Positions 28,778 to 37,608 of a DNA stretch of 64,000 bases are shown here, one piece after another. The stretch comes from Mariniphaga sp963747515 (GTDB lineage: Bacteria; Bacteroidota; Bacteroidia; Bacteroidales; Prolixibacteraceae). The DNA lies in assembly GCA_963747515.1 (NCBI GenBank), contig CAVVFN010000011.1, positions 1 to 64,000 of the forward strand. The letters are read 5' to 3'. The notes below the pieces were generated by a model. It made no database searches, was not told where the DNA came from, and saw only the letters and a program-made list of their open reading frames with translations. Position numbers and translations under genes: made by a program. Every line of letters starts with the position of its first letter. The first letter of the stretch is position 1.

Positions 28778-28883
28778 ACGCAATGCCCGCAACGAAAGAG
28801 AAGAACTCACGTAGCGCCCGCAACAGGGGGTCAGTTGCAACAAATAAAAGAAATCCGCAGCGCTCTCCGCGAGAAATCTTTTT
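28778..28883 (+). repeat. Family A palindromic element
   Basis: Left arms TACGCAATGCCCGCAACG and TCACGTAGCGCCCGCAACAG, right arm CGCAGCGCTCTCCGCGAG. Degraded relative to others. Confidence 0.7.
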
Positions 28884-28907
28884 GAATTCCCTGTCACATT
28901 TTTTTAT

Positions 28908-28915
28908 TAATTTTG
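28908..28915 (+). promoter_or_regulatory. -7 element TAATTTTG
   Basis: Fits TAnnTTTG, 18 bp before the antitoxin ATG at 28934. Confidence 0.55.
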
Positions 28916-28933
28916 CTAAAAAAGAAAGAGAAC

Positions 28934-29155
28934 ATGGAAGCATTAACAATACATCCACAAAACAACGAACAATTGGAGGCTATCAAATCTGTCTTAAAAG
29001 CCTTAAAAATACCTTTTTATAAAAGCCCATATAATCCTGAATATGTTAGAAAAATTCTCGAATCAGAGAAACATCAGGAAGGTGCGGTTATCTTAAAATG
29101 TGAAGAAGATATTAGCAATTATTTTAAAAATCCTGAAAAGGATGTACAAGATTAA
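28934..29155 (+). CDS. Antitoxin of a YoeB/Txe-like pair
   Basis: 73 residues, MEALTIHPQNNEQLEAIKSV then ALKIPFYKSPYNPEYVRKIL. Such short acidic/basic proteins with an LEAIKSVLKALKIPF block are commonly found before RelE/YoeB toxins in Bacteroidota. The ATG at 28934 is preferred over upstream codons because of promoter spacing. It overlaps the toxin by 14 bp. Intact. Confidence 0.65.
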   Translation: MEALTIHPQNNEQLEAIKSVLKALKIPFYKSPYNPEYVRKILESEKHQEGAVILKCEEDISNYFKNPEKDVQD

Positions 29156-29411
29156 AATTTTGCCGCAGGCCGATAAAGATATTCACAGCTTCCAAAAAGC
29201 AGGAAATAAAAAAGCAATTCAAAAAATCCATAAAATTTTAAAGGAACTGTAGGTACATCCTACAACCGGAACAGGTCAGCAAGAAAAACTTAAATATGAA
29301 CTTACCGGGTATTGGAGCCGTCGAATTGATAAAAAAAACAGACTGACATACCGTATTGAAGAAGATGTTATAACAGTGATCATTGTATCAGCAATGGGGA
29401 ATTACATATAA
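29142..29411 (+). pseudogene. YoeB/Txe-family toxin with a nonsense codon
   Basis: MYKIKILPQADKDIHSFQKA, then KIHKILKEL, stop TAG (29250-29252), then VHPTTGTGQQEKLKYELTGY and WSRRIDKKNRLTYRIEED, VIIVSAMGNY. HPxxGxGxxExLK and WSRRIDxxNRLxYxI are the YoeB/Txe signatures (ribosome-dependent mRNA endonuclease). The frame is otherwise perfect, so one substitution (a GAG glutamate codon to TAG would suffice) inactivates it. Confidence 0.85.
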
Positions 29412-29469
29412 CCTGCAACATTCACTACTTCCTCTGGTGTTCATTTGCAGTATGTGCCTCATTTGGCAT

Positions 29470-29632
29470 AAAAAAGTTTCACGCAGCGGGCGCAACGTAA
29501 CCAATTCGCCGTGCTCTCCACGTTCTCTTTCCGCCGCGTTCGAGGCGAGAAATCTTTACACGTTCTCCGCGTGAAACATTTTGAGCTCCCGGCGTGAAAT
29601 CTTTCGCTGTGTCCGCCGCGAGAAACCTTCGG
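29470..29632 (+). repeat. Family A palindromic element
   Basis: Left arm TTCACGCAGCGGGCGCAACG; right arms CGCCGTGCTCTCCACGTTC, CGCCGCGTTCGAGGCGAG, CGTTCTCCGCGTGAAAC and CGCTGTGTCCGCCGCGAG. Lies between the YoeB-like pseudogene and wecB copy 3. Confidence 0.8.
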
Positions 29633-29763
29633 GATGCTTATATTTGGAGAATTTATTGAAACAGCTAAAAACACGAAACAATGAAAATCATTTCCGTCGT
29701 CGGTGCACGACCCAATTTCATGAAGATTGCTCCATTCATAAAATCCATTCACGAAGTGAATAC

Positions 29764-29945
29764 ATTATCGTCTCCCCCCCGGGGGGGAGATGCCAGCGTA
29801 GGGAATGCTGGGAAGGTCGGCAGAGGGGGTCAACTCCATTCACGAAGTGAATACCGCTTCCTCTTTCCCTCCGGAGGAAACAAGGAAGCAGGGCGGTGTA
29901 CCGATTACCATCGGGAAGGTGGTGGGTGATGACAAAGGGGATCAA
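29764..29945 (+). repeat. Two family D elements in wecB copy 3
   Basis: First: TCTCCCCCCCGGGGGGGAGA, TGCCAGCG, AGAGGGGGTCAA. Second: CTTTCCCTCCGGAGGAAAC to GACAAAGGGGATCAAC. Between them the 20-bp gene segment TCCATTCACGAAGTGAATAC is repeated (29744 and 29835). Confidence 0.75.
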
Positions 29946-30487
29946 CAAACCACAAACCTCAAACCACAAACAATCAAACATCTTCTCGTCCACACCGGCC
30001 AGCATTACGACGACCGTATGAGCAAAGCCTTCTTTGAATCACTTGGCATCCCCGAAGCCGACATCAACTTAGGCATCGGTTCCGGTACACATGCCGAACA
30101 GGTAGGGCATACCATGATAGCCTTCGAAAAGGTATGCATGGAAGAACAACCCGACTGGGTGGTGGTGGTAGGCGATGTAAATGCCACGTTAGCCTGCTCG
30201 GTAACAGCCAAAAAGCTGGGCATCAAGGTGTGCCATATTGAGGCTGGCCTCCGCAGCGGCGACATGTCCATGCCCGAGGAAATCAACCGCCTGGTAACCG
30301 ACCGCCTCAGCGATCTGCTGCTGATACCCGACCGGCTGTCGGGCGAAAACCTCCGCAAGGAAGGCGTTCCGGAAAATAAAATCGGCTTTGTGGGCAACAT
30401 CATGATTGATACCCTCGAAGCCAACCGCGAAAAGGCGGCACAACTAAAAATTGAAGACATCATCCGCACAAACCTTCATCCGGAGGC

Positions 30488-30545
30488 TCTTCTTTCCCCC
30501 CCTCTGGGGGGATTAAGGGGAGTGGGGGGATAAAGGGGGGCTCCT
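30488..30545 (+). repeat. Family D element, third insertion in wecB copy 3
   Basis: TTTCCCCCCCTCTGGGGGGA then GGGGAGTGGGGGGATAAAGG in place of the codons for EQAVDQKRAEIPKDG that wecB copy 1 has at this position. Confidence 0.75.
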
Positions 30546-31075
30546 ATGCCGTCATGACCCTTCACCGGCCATCGAACGTGGATGCCAAAGAAGTGCTGGA
30601 GCCGCTGATGAACTTCCTGATCGGGGAAGTCAGCAGCGACCATCCGCTCATCTGGCCCATCCACCCGCGTGCACGGAAACAACTGGTAAATTTCGGTCTG
30701 TGGGAAAAGGTGAAAAACCACCCGGGCATCATCCTGCTCGAGCCCATCGGCTACCACGAAATGCTGCGCCTGAACATGGGAGCCCGCATCATGCTCACCG
30801 ACTCAGGCGGCCTGCAGGAAGAATGCTGCGTGCTGGGCACACCCTGCCTCACCCTCCGCTGGAACACCGAACGCCCCATCACCCTCCGCGAGCATGGTGG
30901 CGCCAGCGTACTGGTCGGCAACAGCGTGGAACGCATTCGCAAAGAATACCACGCCACCCTTAAACTCGAACGCAAACCCACCCGCCCGGAGCTGTGGGAC
31001 GGGAAAACGGCAGAAAGGTGCGTGGAGGCGATAATGAACTATGAGGCAGTGGCGGTGTAGTTTAAAAAGATAGCC

Positions 31076-32285
31076 TAAAGCCACAGTGCCAACCTTCTCT
31101 TTTTTACACTGGCGCTTCAGCCCGGTGATCAGGCATATACATACAGCCCCCTCTTTTTTTACACCGGCGCTTCAGCCCGGTGCCCTGAAGCCTCAAACCC
31201 CCGAACCCCCTTCTTTCTTTTCCTTTTCCTCGGCTTCAGCGTCTAATCTTATTAGAGGCTGAAGCCTGTTTCCTCTTTTCTCTCTCTTAAAATCACCGGG
31301 CTAAAGCCACGGTGTAAAAGAACCCCGGCTGGTGGTTTTCCTTTAGTTTCCAAATTTTACCTAAAGCCACAGTGCTAACCTTTTCTTTTTTACACTGGCG
31401 CTTCAGCCCGGTGATCAGGCACATATATACAGCCCCCTCTTTTTTTACACCGGCGCTTCAGCCCGGTGCCCTGAAGCCTCAAACCCCCCAAACCCCCTTC
31501 TTTCTTTTCCTTTTCCTCGGCTTCAGCGTCTAATCTTATTAGAGGCTGAAGCCTGTTTCCTCTTTTCTCTCTCTTAAAATCACCGGGCTAAAGCCACGGT
31601 GCAAAAGAACCCCGGCTGGTGGTTTTCCTTTAGTTTCCAAATTTTACCTAAAGCCACAGTGCCAACCTTCTCTTTTTTTACACCGGCGCTTTAGCCCGGT
31701 GCCCTGAAGCCTCAAACCCCCCAAACCCCTTCTTTCTTTTCCTTTTCCTCGGCTTCAGCGTCTAATCTTATTAGAGGCTGAAGCCTGTTTCCTCTTTTCT
31801 CTCTCTTAAAATCACCGGGCTAAAGCCACGGTGCAAAAGAACCCCGGCTGCTGGTTTTTCTTTTGTTTCCAGCTTGTTCCTAAAGCCACATGCCAACCTT
31901 CTCTTTTTTTACACCGGCGCTTCAGCCCGGTGCCCTGAAGCCTCAAACCCCCCAAACCCCTTCTTTCTTTTCCTTTTCCTCGGCTTCAGCGTCTAATCTT
32001 ATTAGAGGCTGAAGCCTGTTTCCTCTTTTCTCTCTCTTAAAATCACCGGGCTAAAGCCACGGTGCAAAAGAACCCCGGCTGCTGGTTTTTCTTTAGTTTC
32101 CAAATTTTACCTAAAGCCACAGTGCCAACCTTCTCTTTTTTACACTGGCGCTTCAGCCCGGTGATCAGGCACATACATACAGCCCCCTCTTTTTTTACAC
32201 CGGCGCTTCAGCCCGGTGCTCCTGAAGCCTCAAACCCCCCAAACCCCCTTCTTCCTCTTCCTCGGCTTTAGCGTTAAACTGGAAC
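31076..32285 (+). repeat. Family B-related REP array, 230-290-bp unit, five copies
   Basis: Units start with CTAAAGCCACAGTGCCAACC near 31076, 31369, 31649, 31882 and 32111. Each contains CACCGGCGCTTCAG/CCCGGTG hairpins, the inverted CACCGGGCTAAAGCCACGGTG form, and a hairpin GGCTTCAGCGTCTAAT, CTT, ATTAGAGGCTGAAGCC. No gene. Confidence 0.85.
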
Positions 32286-32308
32286 TGGAAGTTGAATCTG
32301 TCAGGCAA

Positions 32309-32342
32309 AAAAGGAATAGAAGGCAAGCCTTCTATTCCTTTT
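32309..32342. terminator. Perfect 16-bp stem hairpin before hicBA
   Basis: AAAAGGAATAGAAGGC, loop AA, GCCTTCTATTCCTTTT. A-rich start and T-rich end make it a possible bidirectional intrinsic terminator; it isolates the hicBA cassette from the REP array. Confidence 0.55.
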
Positions 32343-32365
32343 GATTTTGTATTCAAAAATTTTTA

Positions 32366-32373
32366 TAATTTTG
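32366..32373 (+). promoter_or_regulatory. -7 element TAATTTTG
   Basis: Fits TAnnTTTG and lies 18 bp before the hicB-like ATG at 32392. Confidence 0.55.
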
Positions 32374-32391
32374 AATCAAATAACAAGAGAA

Positions 32392-32616
32392 ATGGAAAAA
32401 TTAATAAATCTACATATAGAAAAACTTCCGGAAGGTTACTACCTGGCAACATCCGATACAATTCAGGGTTTGGTAGCGCAGGGTAGAACCCTTACTGAAA
32501 CGCTTGAAATTGCAAGAGATATTGCAAAAAAACTACTTGAAGCCGGAGAAGAGCAGAATATTCACCTCATTACACCATCTGATAATTTTGAATATCCGCT
32601 GGTAATTGGAATGTAG
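32392..32616 (+). CDS. hicB: HicB-family antitoxin
   Basis: 74 residues: EKLPEGYYLATSDTIQGLVA then GRTLTETLEIARDIAKKLLE, the partial RNase-H-like HicB fold (strand, GYYLATS, helix). It would bind HicA and keep it inactive. The order antitoxin then toxin is the reverse of E. coli but common elsewhere. Intact; the cassette sits inside a REP array that resumes after 32890. Confidence 0.8.
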   Translation: MEKLINLHIEKLPEGYYLATSDTIQGLVAQGRTLTETLEIARDIAKKLLEAGEEQNIHLITPSDNFEYPLVIGM

Positions 32617-32654
32617 ATTCTCAAAAAGGAATAAGGATCAACAAAAAGTAAAGC

Positions 32655-32882
32655 ATGGGGCGGTTGGCAGGTTTTAAATACCGCGATATTATCAGGAAAT
32701 TAAAAAAATGTGGTTTTGAATTCTACCGTCAGGCAGCGGGAAGCCATGAGATATGGTATAATCCAACGACCAAAAGATTTACCACTGTACCAAATCATTC
32801 TGGTGATATGCCGGAAGGAACACTCAAAGCAATATTAAAACAGGCTGATATCAACATTGAAACTTTTCTTCAAATAAAATGA
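32655..32882 (+). CDS. hicA: HicA-family toxin (mRNA interferase)
   Basis: 75 residues: FKYRDIIRKLKKCGFEFYRQ, AAGSHEIWYNPTTKRFTTVP, NHSGDMPEGTLKAILKQADI. GSHEIW holds the catalytic-type histidine, and the GTLKAILKQA end is the classic HicA C-terminus. It cleaves mRNA when free. 38 bp after hicB. Intact, unlike the HicA relative at 19.1 kb. Confidence 0.85.
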   Translation: MGRLAGFKYRDIIRKLKKCGFEFYRQAAGSHEIWYNPTTKRFTTVPNHSGDMPEGTLKAILKQADINIETFLQIK

Positions 32883-32892
32883 AGAAAAGCTA

Positions 32893-33205
32893 AAGGTGCA
32901 ATAGAACCCCGGCTGCTGGTTTTTCTTTTGTTTCCAGCTTGTTCCTAAAGCCACAGTGCCAACCTTCTCTTTTTTACACCGGCGCTTCAGCCCGGTGATC
33001 AGGCATATATATACAGCCCCCTCTTTTTTTACACCGGCGCTTCAGCCCGGTGCCCTGAAGCCTCACCCCCAAACCCCTTCTTTCTTTTCCTTTTCCTCGG
33101 CTTCAGCGTCTAATCTTATTAGAGGCTGAAGCCTGTTTCCTCTTTTCTCTCTCTTAAAATCACCGGGCTAAAGCCACGGTGCAAAAGAACCCCGGCTTCC
33201 TTTTT
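32893..33205 (+). repeat. REP array, continuation after hicBA
   Basis: Same unit as 31076-32285: CACCGGCGCTTCAG/CCCGGTG, GGCTTCAGCGTCTAAT..GAGGCTGAAGCC, CACCGGGCTAAAGCCACGGTG. The toxin-antitoxin cassette interrupts one longer array. Confidence 0.8.
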
Positions 33206-33250
33206 CGTCTGAAAACCTGAATTCAGAACCTGCTATCTGTCCTGCAAATA

Positions 33251-34417
33251 TCAGTAGGGAAAAGTATTTTGCCGGTAATCGTTTTCATTGATATAGGTCT
33301 TGCCATCCACCGGGTATTCACCAATAATGGCAGATATGGTGCTGAAAGCTTCGGAACCAAAAATGCCAAGACCACCTTTTACATTTGTGTAAACCGGGAC
33401 AGGTTCCGCAAATGGATTACCGCTGGTGTTTGATTGCTGCAATCTGGACCTGGAATACAAATAAAGCTCCCTTGAAAGAGTATTTACATTGGTGATTATT
33501 TTAAGGTATTCGTCAAACTGGGTATATACATCGCGATAAGTATTCATCCAGTACGATAACGTATAATTGCCGTTCATCAACTCATCGGTAAAAAATTCAT
33601 TAACATCCGAATCAGTGCCCAAAACATCTGCATTTGTATTGGTTAAAACCGGATCCATTGAAAATACATAGTTTGGAAACTCCACACTTTGAATGATGGT
33701 ATCGGTTTTAACAATGCTGTCGGGATCATTATTGTACATGCCACCATAGTAGCCCCCGCCATAAGGAGAACCACCATAGTAATAACCTTTTTTATAAAAT
33801 GCCAGTTCAACGCCGCGACTTTTATAAGCCATAATCCTGTAGTAATTATCTTCGTTTTCAGGATCGGCTATCTGAAGGTTTAATTTTACCTTAAAAGTTA
33901 CACGGCCAAATTGTTCCGGAATTTTTTCTAAACGATAATCAACGTCGTTCAATGGGACAGGAAAAGGAACCGTAGTTTCACAAGATACTGATTCGAAACC
34001 TGCATTTGAAACTTCCAGGCGGTATGTTGATCCCGGATTTATTGTAACTGTTGAATCGGTAAACACACCATGTTCATAAGCGTATTTCTTAATCACACCA
34101 TAATTGAAAAATTCAATAAACGTATCAATAACACTTACATATCCTAAATCAGCAACAAACTCACCGTTTTCGTATAGCGCAACCTGAGCATCGGGCAGTG
34201 CTTCAAAATAATTTTTATCATCGAGAACAGACCGGCTTTTTTCCACTCTTACAGCTATACCGTTTCTTCCCGCCCCTAAAACAGAATTGATGACAATTTT
34301 TGGCTGAGTGTAAACCGGGTTGAATTCAATTGTTTTTTCGCACGAAGAAAATACTACTGCTATTGTGAAAACAGATAATAGTTGAACTGCAGTTTTCATA
34401 AATTTGTAAGTTTTCAA
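33251..34417 (-). CDS. DUF4249 family outer-membrane lipoprotein
   Basis: 388 residues. The N-terminus has a hydrophobic segment and a lipobox-like VVFSSCEKTIEF. PKIVINSVLGAG then a beta-rich body (YENGEFVADL, STYRLEVSN) fits DUF4249, a Bacteroidota family encoded next to TonB-dependent receptors. Presumably surface-exposed or periplasm-facing partner of the receptor 68 bp upstream in the same operon. MKTYKFMKTAVQLL offers two starts; the second Met (34399) may be the real one. A Gly/Tyr-rich loop (GSPYGGGYYGGMYNNDPD) is unusual. Confidence 0.8.
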   Translation of the reverse strand: MKTYKFMKTAVQLLSVFTIAVVFSSCEKTIEFNPVYTQPKIVINSVLGAGRNGIAVRVEKSRSVLDDKNYFEALPDAQVALYENGEFVADLGYVSVIDTFIEFFNYGVIKKYAYEHGVFTDSTVTINPGSTYRLEVSNAGFESVSCETTVPFPVPLNDVDYRLEKIPEQFGRVTFKVKLNLQIADPENEDNYYRIMAYKSRGVELAFYKKGYYYGGSPYGGGYYGGMYNNDPDSIVKTDTIIQSVEFPNYVFSMDPVLTNTNADVLGTDSDVNEFFTDELMNGNYTLSYWMNTYRDVYTQFDEYLKIITNVNTLSRELYLYSRSRLQQSNTSGNPFAEPVPVYTNVKGGLGIFGSEAFSTISAIIGEYPVDGKTYINENDYRQNTFPY

Positions 34418-34485
34418 AGATAAAAAATATAATTATCAGGCGGTTTTAATAAACGGCAACATTCTACTTATTGTCATTCAAAATT

Positions 34486-36888
34486 TTAAAATTTAAAGTT
34501 ATAGGATACAGAAGGAATCAATGGAAAAAGGCTCACCTGTTTTAATACACGTTCCGAATCTTCATAGTACCAGCCCTGTTCGTTATATCCTCCTTTTGAA
34601 TCATGCCCCCAATATAGGTAAAATGGATTTTGCCTGCTGTAAGCATTATAAACACCGAACGACCAAGTTCGTATTCCATGTTTCTTTTGTTTATGAAAAT
34701 TTATGCCTGCATCCATCCGGTGATAATTGGGTTGCCGGTAATTGTTGCGGGTACCGTAGTATTCAATTTCAGAGCCACCTCCCATTGAATTGAGGTAATA
34801 TCCCGGAGAATAATTTTGCAGTGCAAGGGTGGTGGCACTACCTGTTCCAAAAACCCACGTAGCGCCTATATCTACTCGTTCGCTGAACTTATGGGTAAAA
34901 GCAAGGCTGATATCGTGGCGACGGTCGTATTTAGCAGGGAACACTTCTCCAAAGTTCAGGTTATCGAACTGCCTGTCCGATTTCGACAATGTATACCCCA
35001 GCCAGCCCGTTGTTTTTCCTATATTTTTTTCGATCAGCAGTTCCATACCATAAGCCCAGCCTCTGCCGGTTTCAATTTTTGATTCCCAACCGGTGCCGAT
35101 TCCGGTAAATGAAGCTCCTTCCTTGTATTCAATCAGGTTATCCATTGTTTTATAAAAGAGCTCCAGTGAAACATCAAAACCTTTCGGAAGATTGTAAAAT
35201 CCCCCGAACGCCATCTGGTGCGAAATCTGTGGTTTTACCTGTTTTGTAGCCGGAAGCCACAAATCGGTGGGCAGACTTATGGTTGAAGTAGTCAGCAAAT
35301 GAATGTACTGGCTCATTTTTGCATAGGAAGCTTTTAATGACCATTTTTCGGAACCGAGAAACCGGAGCGACACCCGGGGTTCAAAGGATGGGTATGCTTT
35401 ATCCTGAACATTGAAAAGGGAAACATGACCACCGATATTCATTTTAAATTTAGGGGATATGTCAATAATATCTTCTGCATACAAACGCAGTTCATTTGCC
35501 TGGATATTTTGATTTCCGTAAGTTGTGTCGGCACGTTCACCTCCGGCTTCCCCATCAGAAAATTTCTGATGGTTAACACCCGGACTGAATTTGTGAAATA
35601 TATTTTCCAGCCCGAATTTTACGGAATGATTCTGACCGGGGAAAAAATCGAAATCTATTTTGGCTGCATAATCTTCAATCCCCGAATCGTAATTAAAAAT
35701 GTCTTCGCTTTGGGTATTTTCCCGTGTGTTTTTTATTACCCACTCTTCCCCTACATTAAAATTGTACTTGCTGTATGTCAGGGTTAGGTTGCCAAACATT
35801 TTCGGATTAAAAACATAATTCCACCGCAGCGCATTAGTCATGTTCCCCCATTTCAGACCATTTTCACTGCGTTCGTCAAACCGGATATGTTCATCAACAA
35901 AATATCCTTCGTCAATGGCGTATGCTTTGTCTAATCCAAGGTACGACGAAAAATAGAGCCGGCTTCGTTCAGAAAAGATATGATTGACTTTTGCATTTAA
36001 ATCATAAAAATAGTAACCACCTGTATAATCATTGCCTTCGGTATTGTTATTTGCAACTTTCATAAGCGGACGTGCAAGCAGGTCAATATAAGTTCTTCGG
36101 CCGGAAACGATGAAAGATGTTTTATCTTTTTTCAATGGTCCCTCAATTGAAAAGCGGGAAGAAATCAGGCCAACCGAAAATTCACCCTTGAATTCTTTCA
36201 TGTTTCCCTCCTTCATCCGGATATCTACAACAGAAGACAACCGCCCCCCAAACCTTGCAGGAAATCCGCCTTTATATAATTTAACCGTGTTAATAGCAGT
36301 TGGATTGAAAACGGAAAAAAACCCGAATAAGTGGCTGGCATTATACACCGGGACACCGTCGAGTAAAAACAGATTCTGATCGGGACCGCCGCCACGCACA
36401 TAAATCCCGCTGGAGCCTTCGGTGCCCGACTGCACACCAGGAAGCAACTGAATCACCTTCAGCACATCGGGCTCACCCAGCAATACCGGAATTTTTGTTA
36501 AATCGGCAGCTGTTAGTTCTGACATGCTCATTTGGGTGCGTTCTACCTTTAAAACTTCGTTTCCGTAGACTTTTACTTCTTCCAGCTCTGAAAGCAGCTC
36601 CAGTTCTACATTTAAGATGGTATCGGAAATTAAATCCAGCTCAAGTTCCTTCTTCTTATAACCCACAAAAGAATAGATAAGGGTTTTTGCACCTTTGGGC
36701 AACGATAAACTGTAAAAACCATATTCGTTACTGATGGTCCCTGTTAATGATTTTTGTTCGTACACATTTGCATTTATCAAATTTTCGCCGCTTGATTTAT
36801 CGCGAACGAATCCGCTTACATTAATGGTTTGCGCAAATATGAACGTGCAGTTGGCCAGCAGAAGAATGGTTAAAGGTATTCGTAACAT
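34486..36888 (-). CDS. TonB-dependent receptor with carboxypeptidase-like N-terminal domain
   Basis: 800 residues. Signal peptide MLRIPLTILLLANCTFIFA, then a CarboxypepD_reg-like domain (INVSGFVRDKSSGENLINAN), plug (GEPDVLKVIQLLPGVQSGTE, IYVRGGGPDQNLFLLDGVPV) and a 22-strand-type barrel ending in FKF. This is the plug type partnered with DUF4249 proteins. The substrate is unknown. It is the first gene of a two-gene operon; a TATGTTTG promoter element lies 41 bp upstream. Intact. Confidence 0.9.
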   Translation of the reverse strand: MLRIPLTILLLANCTFIFAQTINVSGFVRDKSSGENLINANVYEQKSLTGTISNEYGFYSLSLPKGAKTLIYSFVGYKKKELELDLISDTILNVELELLSELEEVKVYGNEVLKVERTQMSMSELTAADLTKIPVLLGEPDVLKVIQLLPGVQSGTEGSSGIYVRGGGPDQNLFLLDGVPVYNASHLFGFFSVFNPTAINTVKLYKGGFPARFGGRLSSVVDIRMKEGNMKEFKGEFSVGLISSRFSIEGPLKKDKTSFIVSGRRTYIDLLARPLMKVANNNTEGNDYTGGYYFYDLNAKVNHIFSERSRLYFSSYLGLDKAYAIDEGYFVDEHIRFDERSENGLKWGNMTNALRWNYVFNPKMFGNLTLTYSKYNFNVGEEWVIKNTRENTQSEDIFNYDSGIEDYAAKIDFDFFPGQNHSVKFGLENIFHKFSPGVNHQKFSDGEAGGERADTTYGNQNIQANELRLYAEDIIDISPKFKMNIGGHVSLFNVQDKAYPSFEPRVSLRFLGSEKWSLKASYAKMSQYIHLLTTSTISLPTDLWLPATKQVKPQISHQMAFGGFYNLPKGFDVSLELFYKTMDNLIEYKEGASFTGIGTGWESKIETGRGWAYGMELLIEKNIGKTTGWLGYTLSKSDRQFDNLNFGEVFPAKYDRRHDISLAFTHKFSERVDIGATWVFGTGSATTLALQNYSPGYYLNSMGGGSEIEYYGTRNNYRQPNYHRMDAGINFHKQKKHGIRTWSFGVYNAYSRQNPFYLYWGHDSKGGYNEQGWYYEDSERVLKQVSLFPLIPSVSYNFKF

Positions 36889-36928
36889 GAAGCAGGTTTT
36901 ATAAAATTATGTTATGGTTTTTGTTCTG

Positions 36929-36936
36929 CAAACATA
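36929..36936 (-). promoter_or_regulatory. -7 element TATGTTTG (minus strand)
   Basis: Plus strand CAAACATA; fits TAnnTTTG, 40 bp upstream of the receptor ATG. Beyond it lies an AT palindrome-rich stretch (AAAATTTTAAAAATTTTG). Confidence 0.55.
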
Positions 36937-36989
36937 AGTTGGAAACGTATGAAAATTTTAAAAATTTTGTAAAATTTTTATAAAATTCA

Positions 36990-37608
36990 TAAAGGGAAAG
37001 GGAGAGGTGCTTCTAGCTCAATCACCACGCTGAAGCATGGTGTAAAACCTACCGGACCTGTTCTTTTTACACCAGCCCGGAAATCAGGGGGAAGGGGAGA
37101 GGTCTTTTAACTTATTCACCACGCTGAAGCATGGTGCAAAACCCTCTTTTTTACAAACTGTAGCTTCAGCCCGTGATTCTGCGGTGCAAAACCCTCTATT
37201 TTTACACCGTGGCTTTATCCCGTCATTCTGCGGTTCAAAACCCTCTATTTTACACCGTGGCTTTATCCCGTCATTCTGCGGTTCAAAACCTTCTATTTTT
37301 ACACCGTGGCTTTATCCCGTGATTCTGCGGTGCAAAACCCTCTATTTTTACACCGTGGCTTTATCCCGTAATTCTGCGGTTCAAAACCCTCTTTTTTACA
37401 CCGTGGCTTTATCCCGGTGATTCTGCGGTTCAAAACCCTCTATTTTTACACCGTGGCTTTATCCCGTGATTCTGCGGTTCAAAACCCTCTATTTTACACC
37501 GTGGCTTTATCCCGTGATTCTGCGGTTCAAAACCCTCTATTTTTACACCGTGGCTTTAGCCCGGTGATTCTGCGAATCCAACGCACCACCCCCTTTCCGC
37601 TTTAGCGT
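36990..37608 (-). repeat. REP region with nine 47-bp tandem units next to the transposase
   Basis: 37145-37565 holds nine units of about 47-50 bp, each CAAAACCCTCTATTTTTACA, CCGTGGCTTTATCCCGTG, ATTCTGCGG. The left part (36990-37145) matches the spacer of the 516-bp array (CACCACGCTGAAGCATGGTG). The last unit runs into the transposase stop codon at 37609. Confidence 0.85.

Larger units (their letters stand above)
29681..31060 (+). pseudogene. wecB: UDP-N-acetylglucosamine 2-epimerase, copy 3, with three family D insertions
   Basis: Same motifs as copy 1 and near-identical DNA over long parts: ARPNFMKIAPFIKSIHEVNT, HTGQHYDDRMSKAFFESLGI, CHIEAGLRSGDMSMPEEINR, DSGGLQEECCVLGTP, RWNTERPITL. Two tandem CCCC/GGGG elements follow SIHEVNT, separated by a second copy of TCCATTCACGAAGTGAATAC (91 bp apart). 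A third lies at 30488-30545 before YAVMTLHRPSNVD. As sequenced these shift the frame, but the long C and G runs make exact lengths uncertain. Downstream of the last insertion the frame is intact to the stop. Confidence 0.85.

Noticed and set aside
37145..37608. Nine regular 47-bp units that resemble a CRISPR array at first sight
   Set aside because: There are no unique spacers: the whole 47 bp is repeated and contains a bulged hairpin. No cas genes are near, and a REP transposase adjoins.
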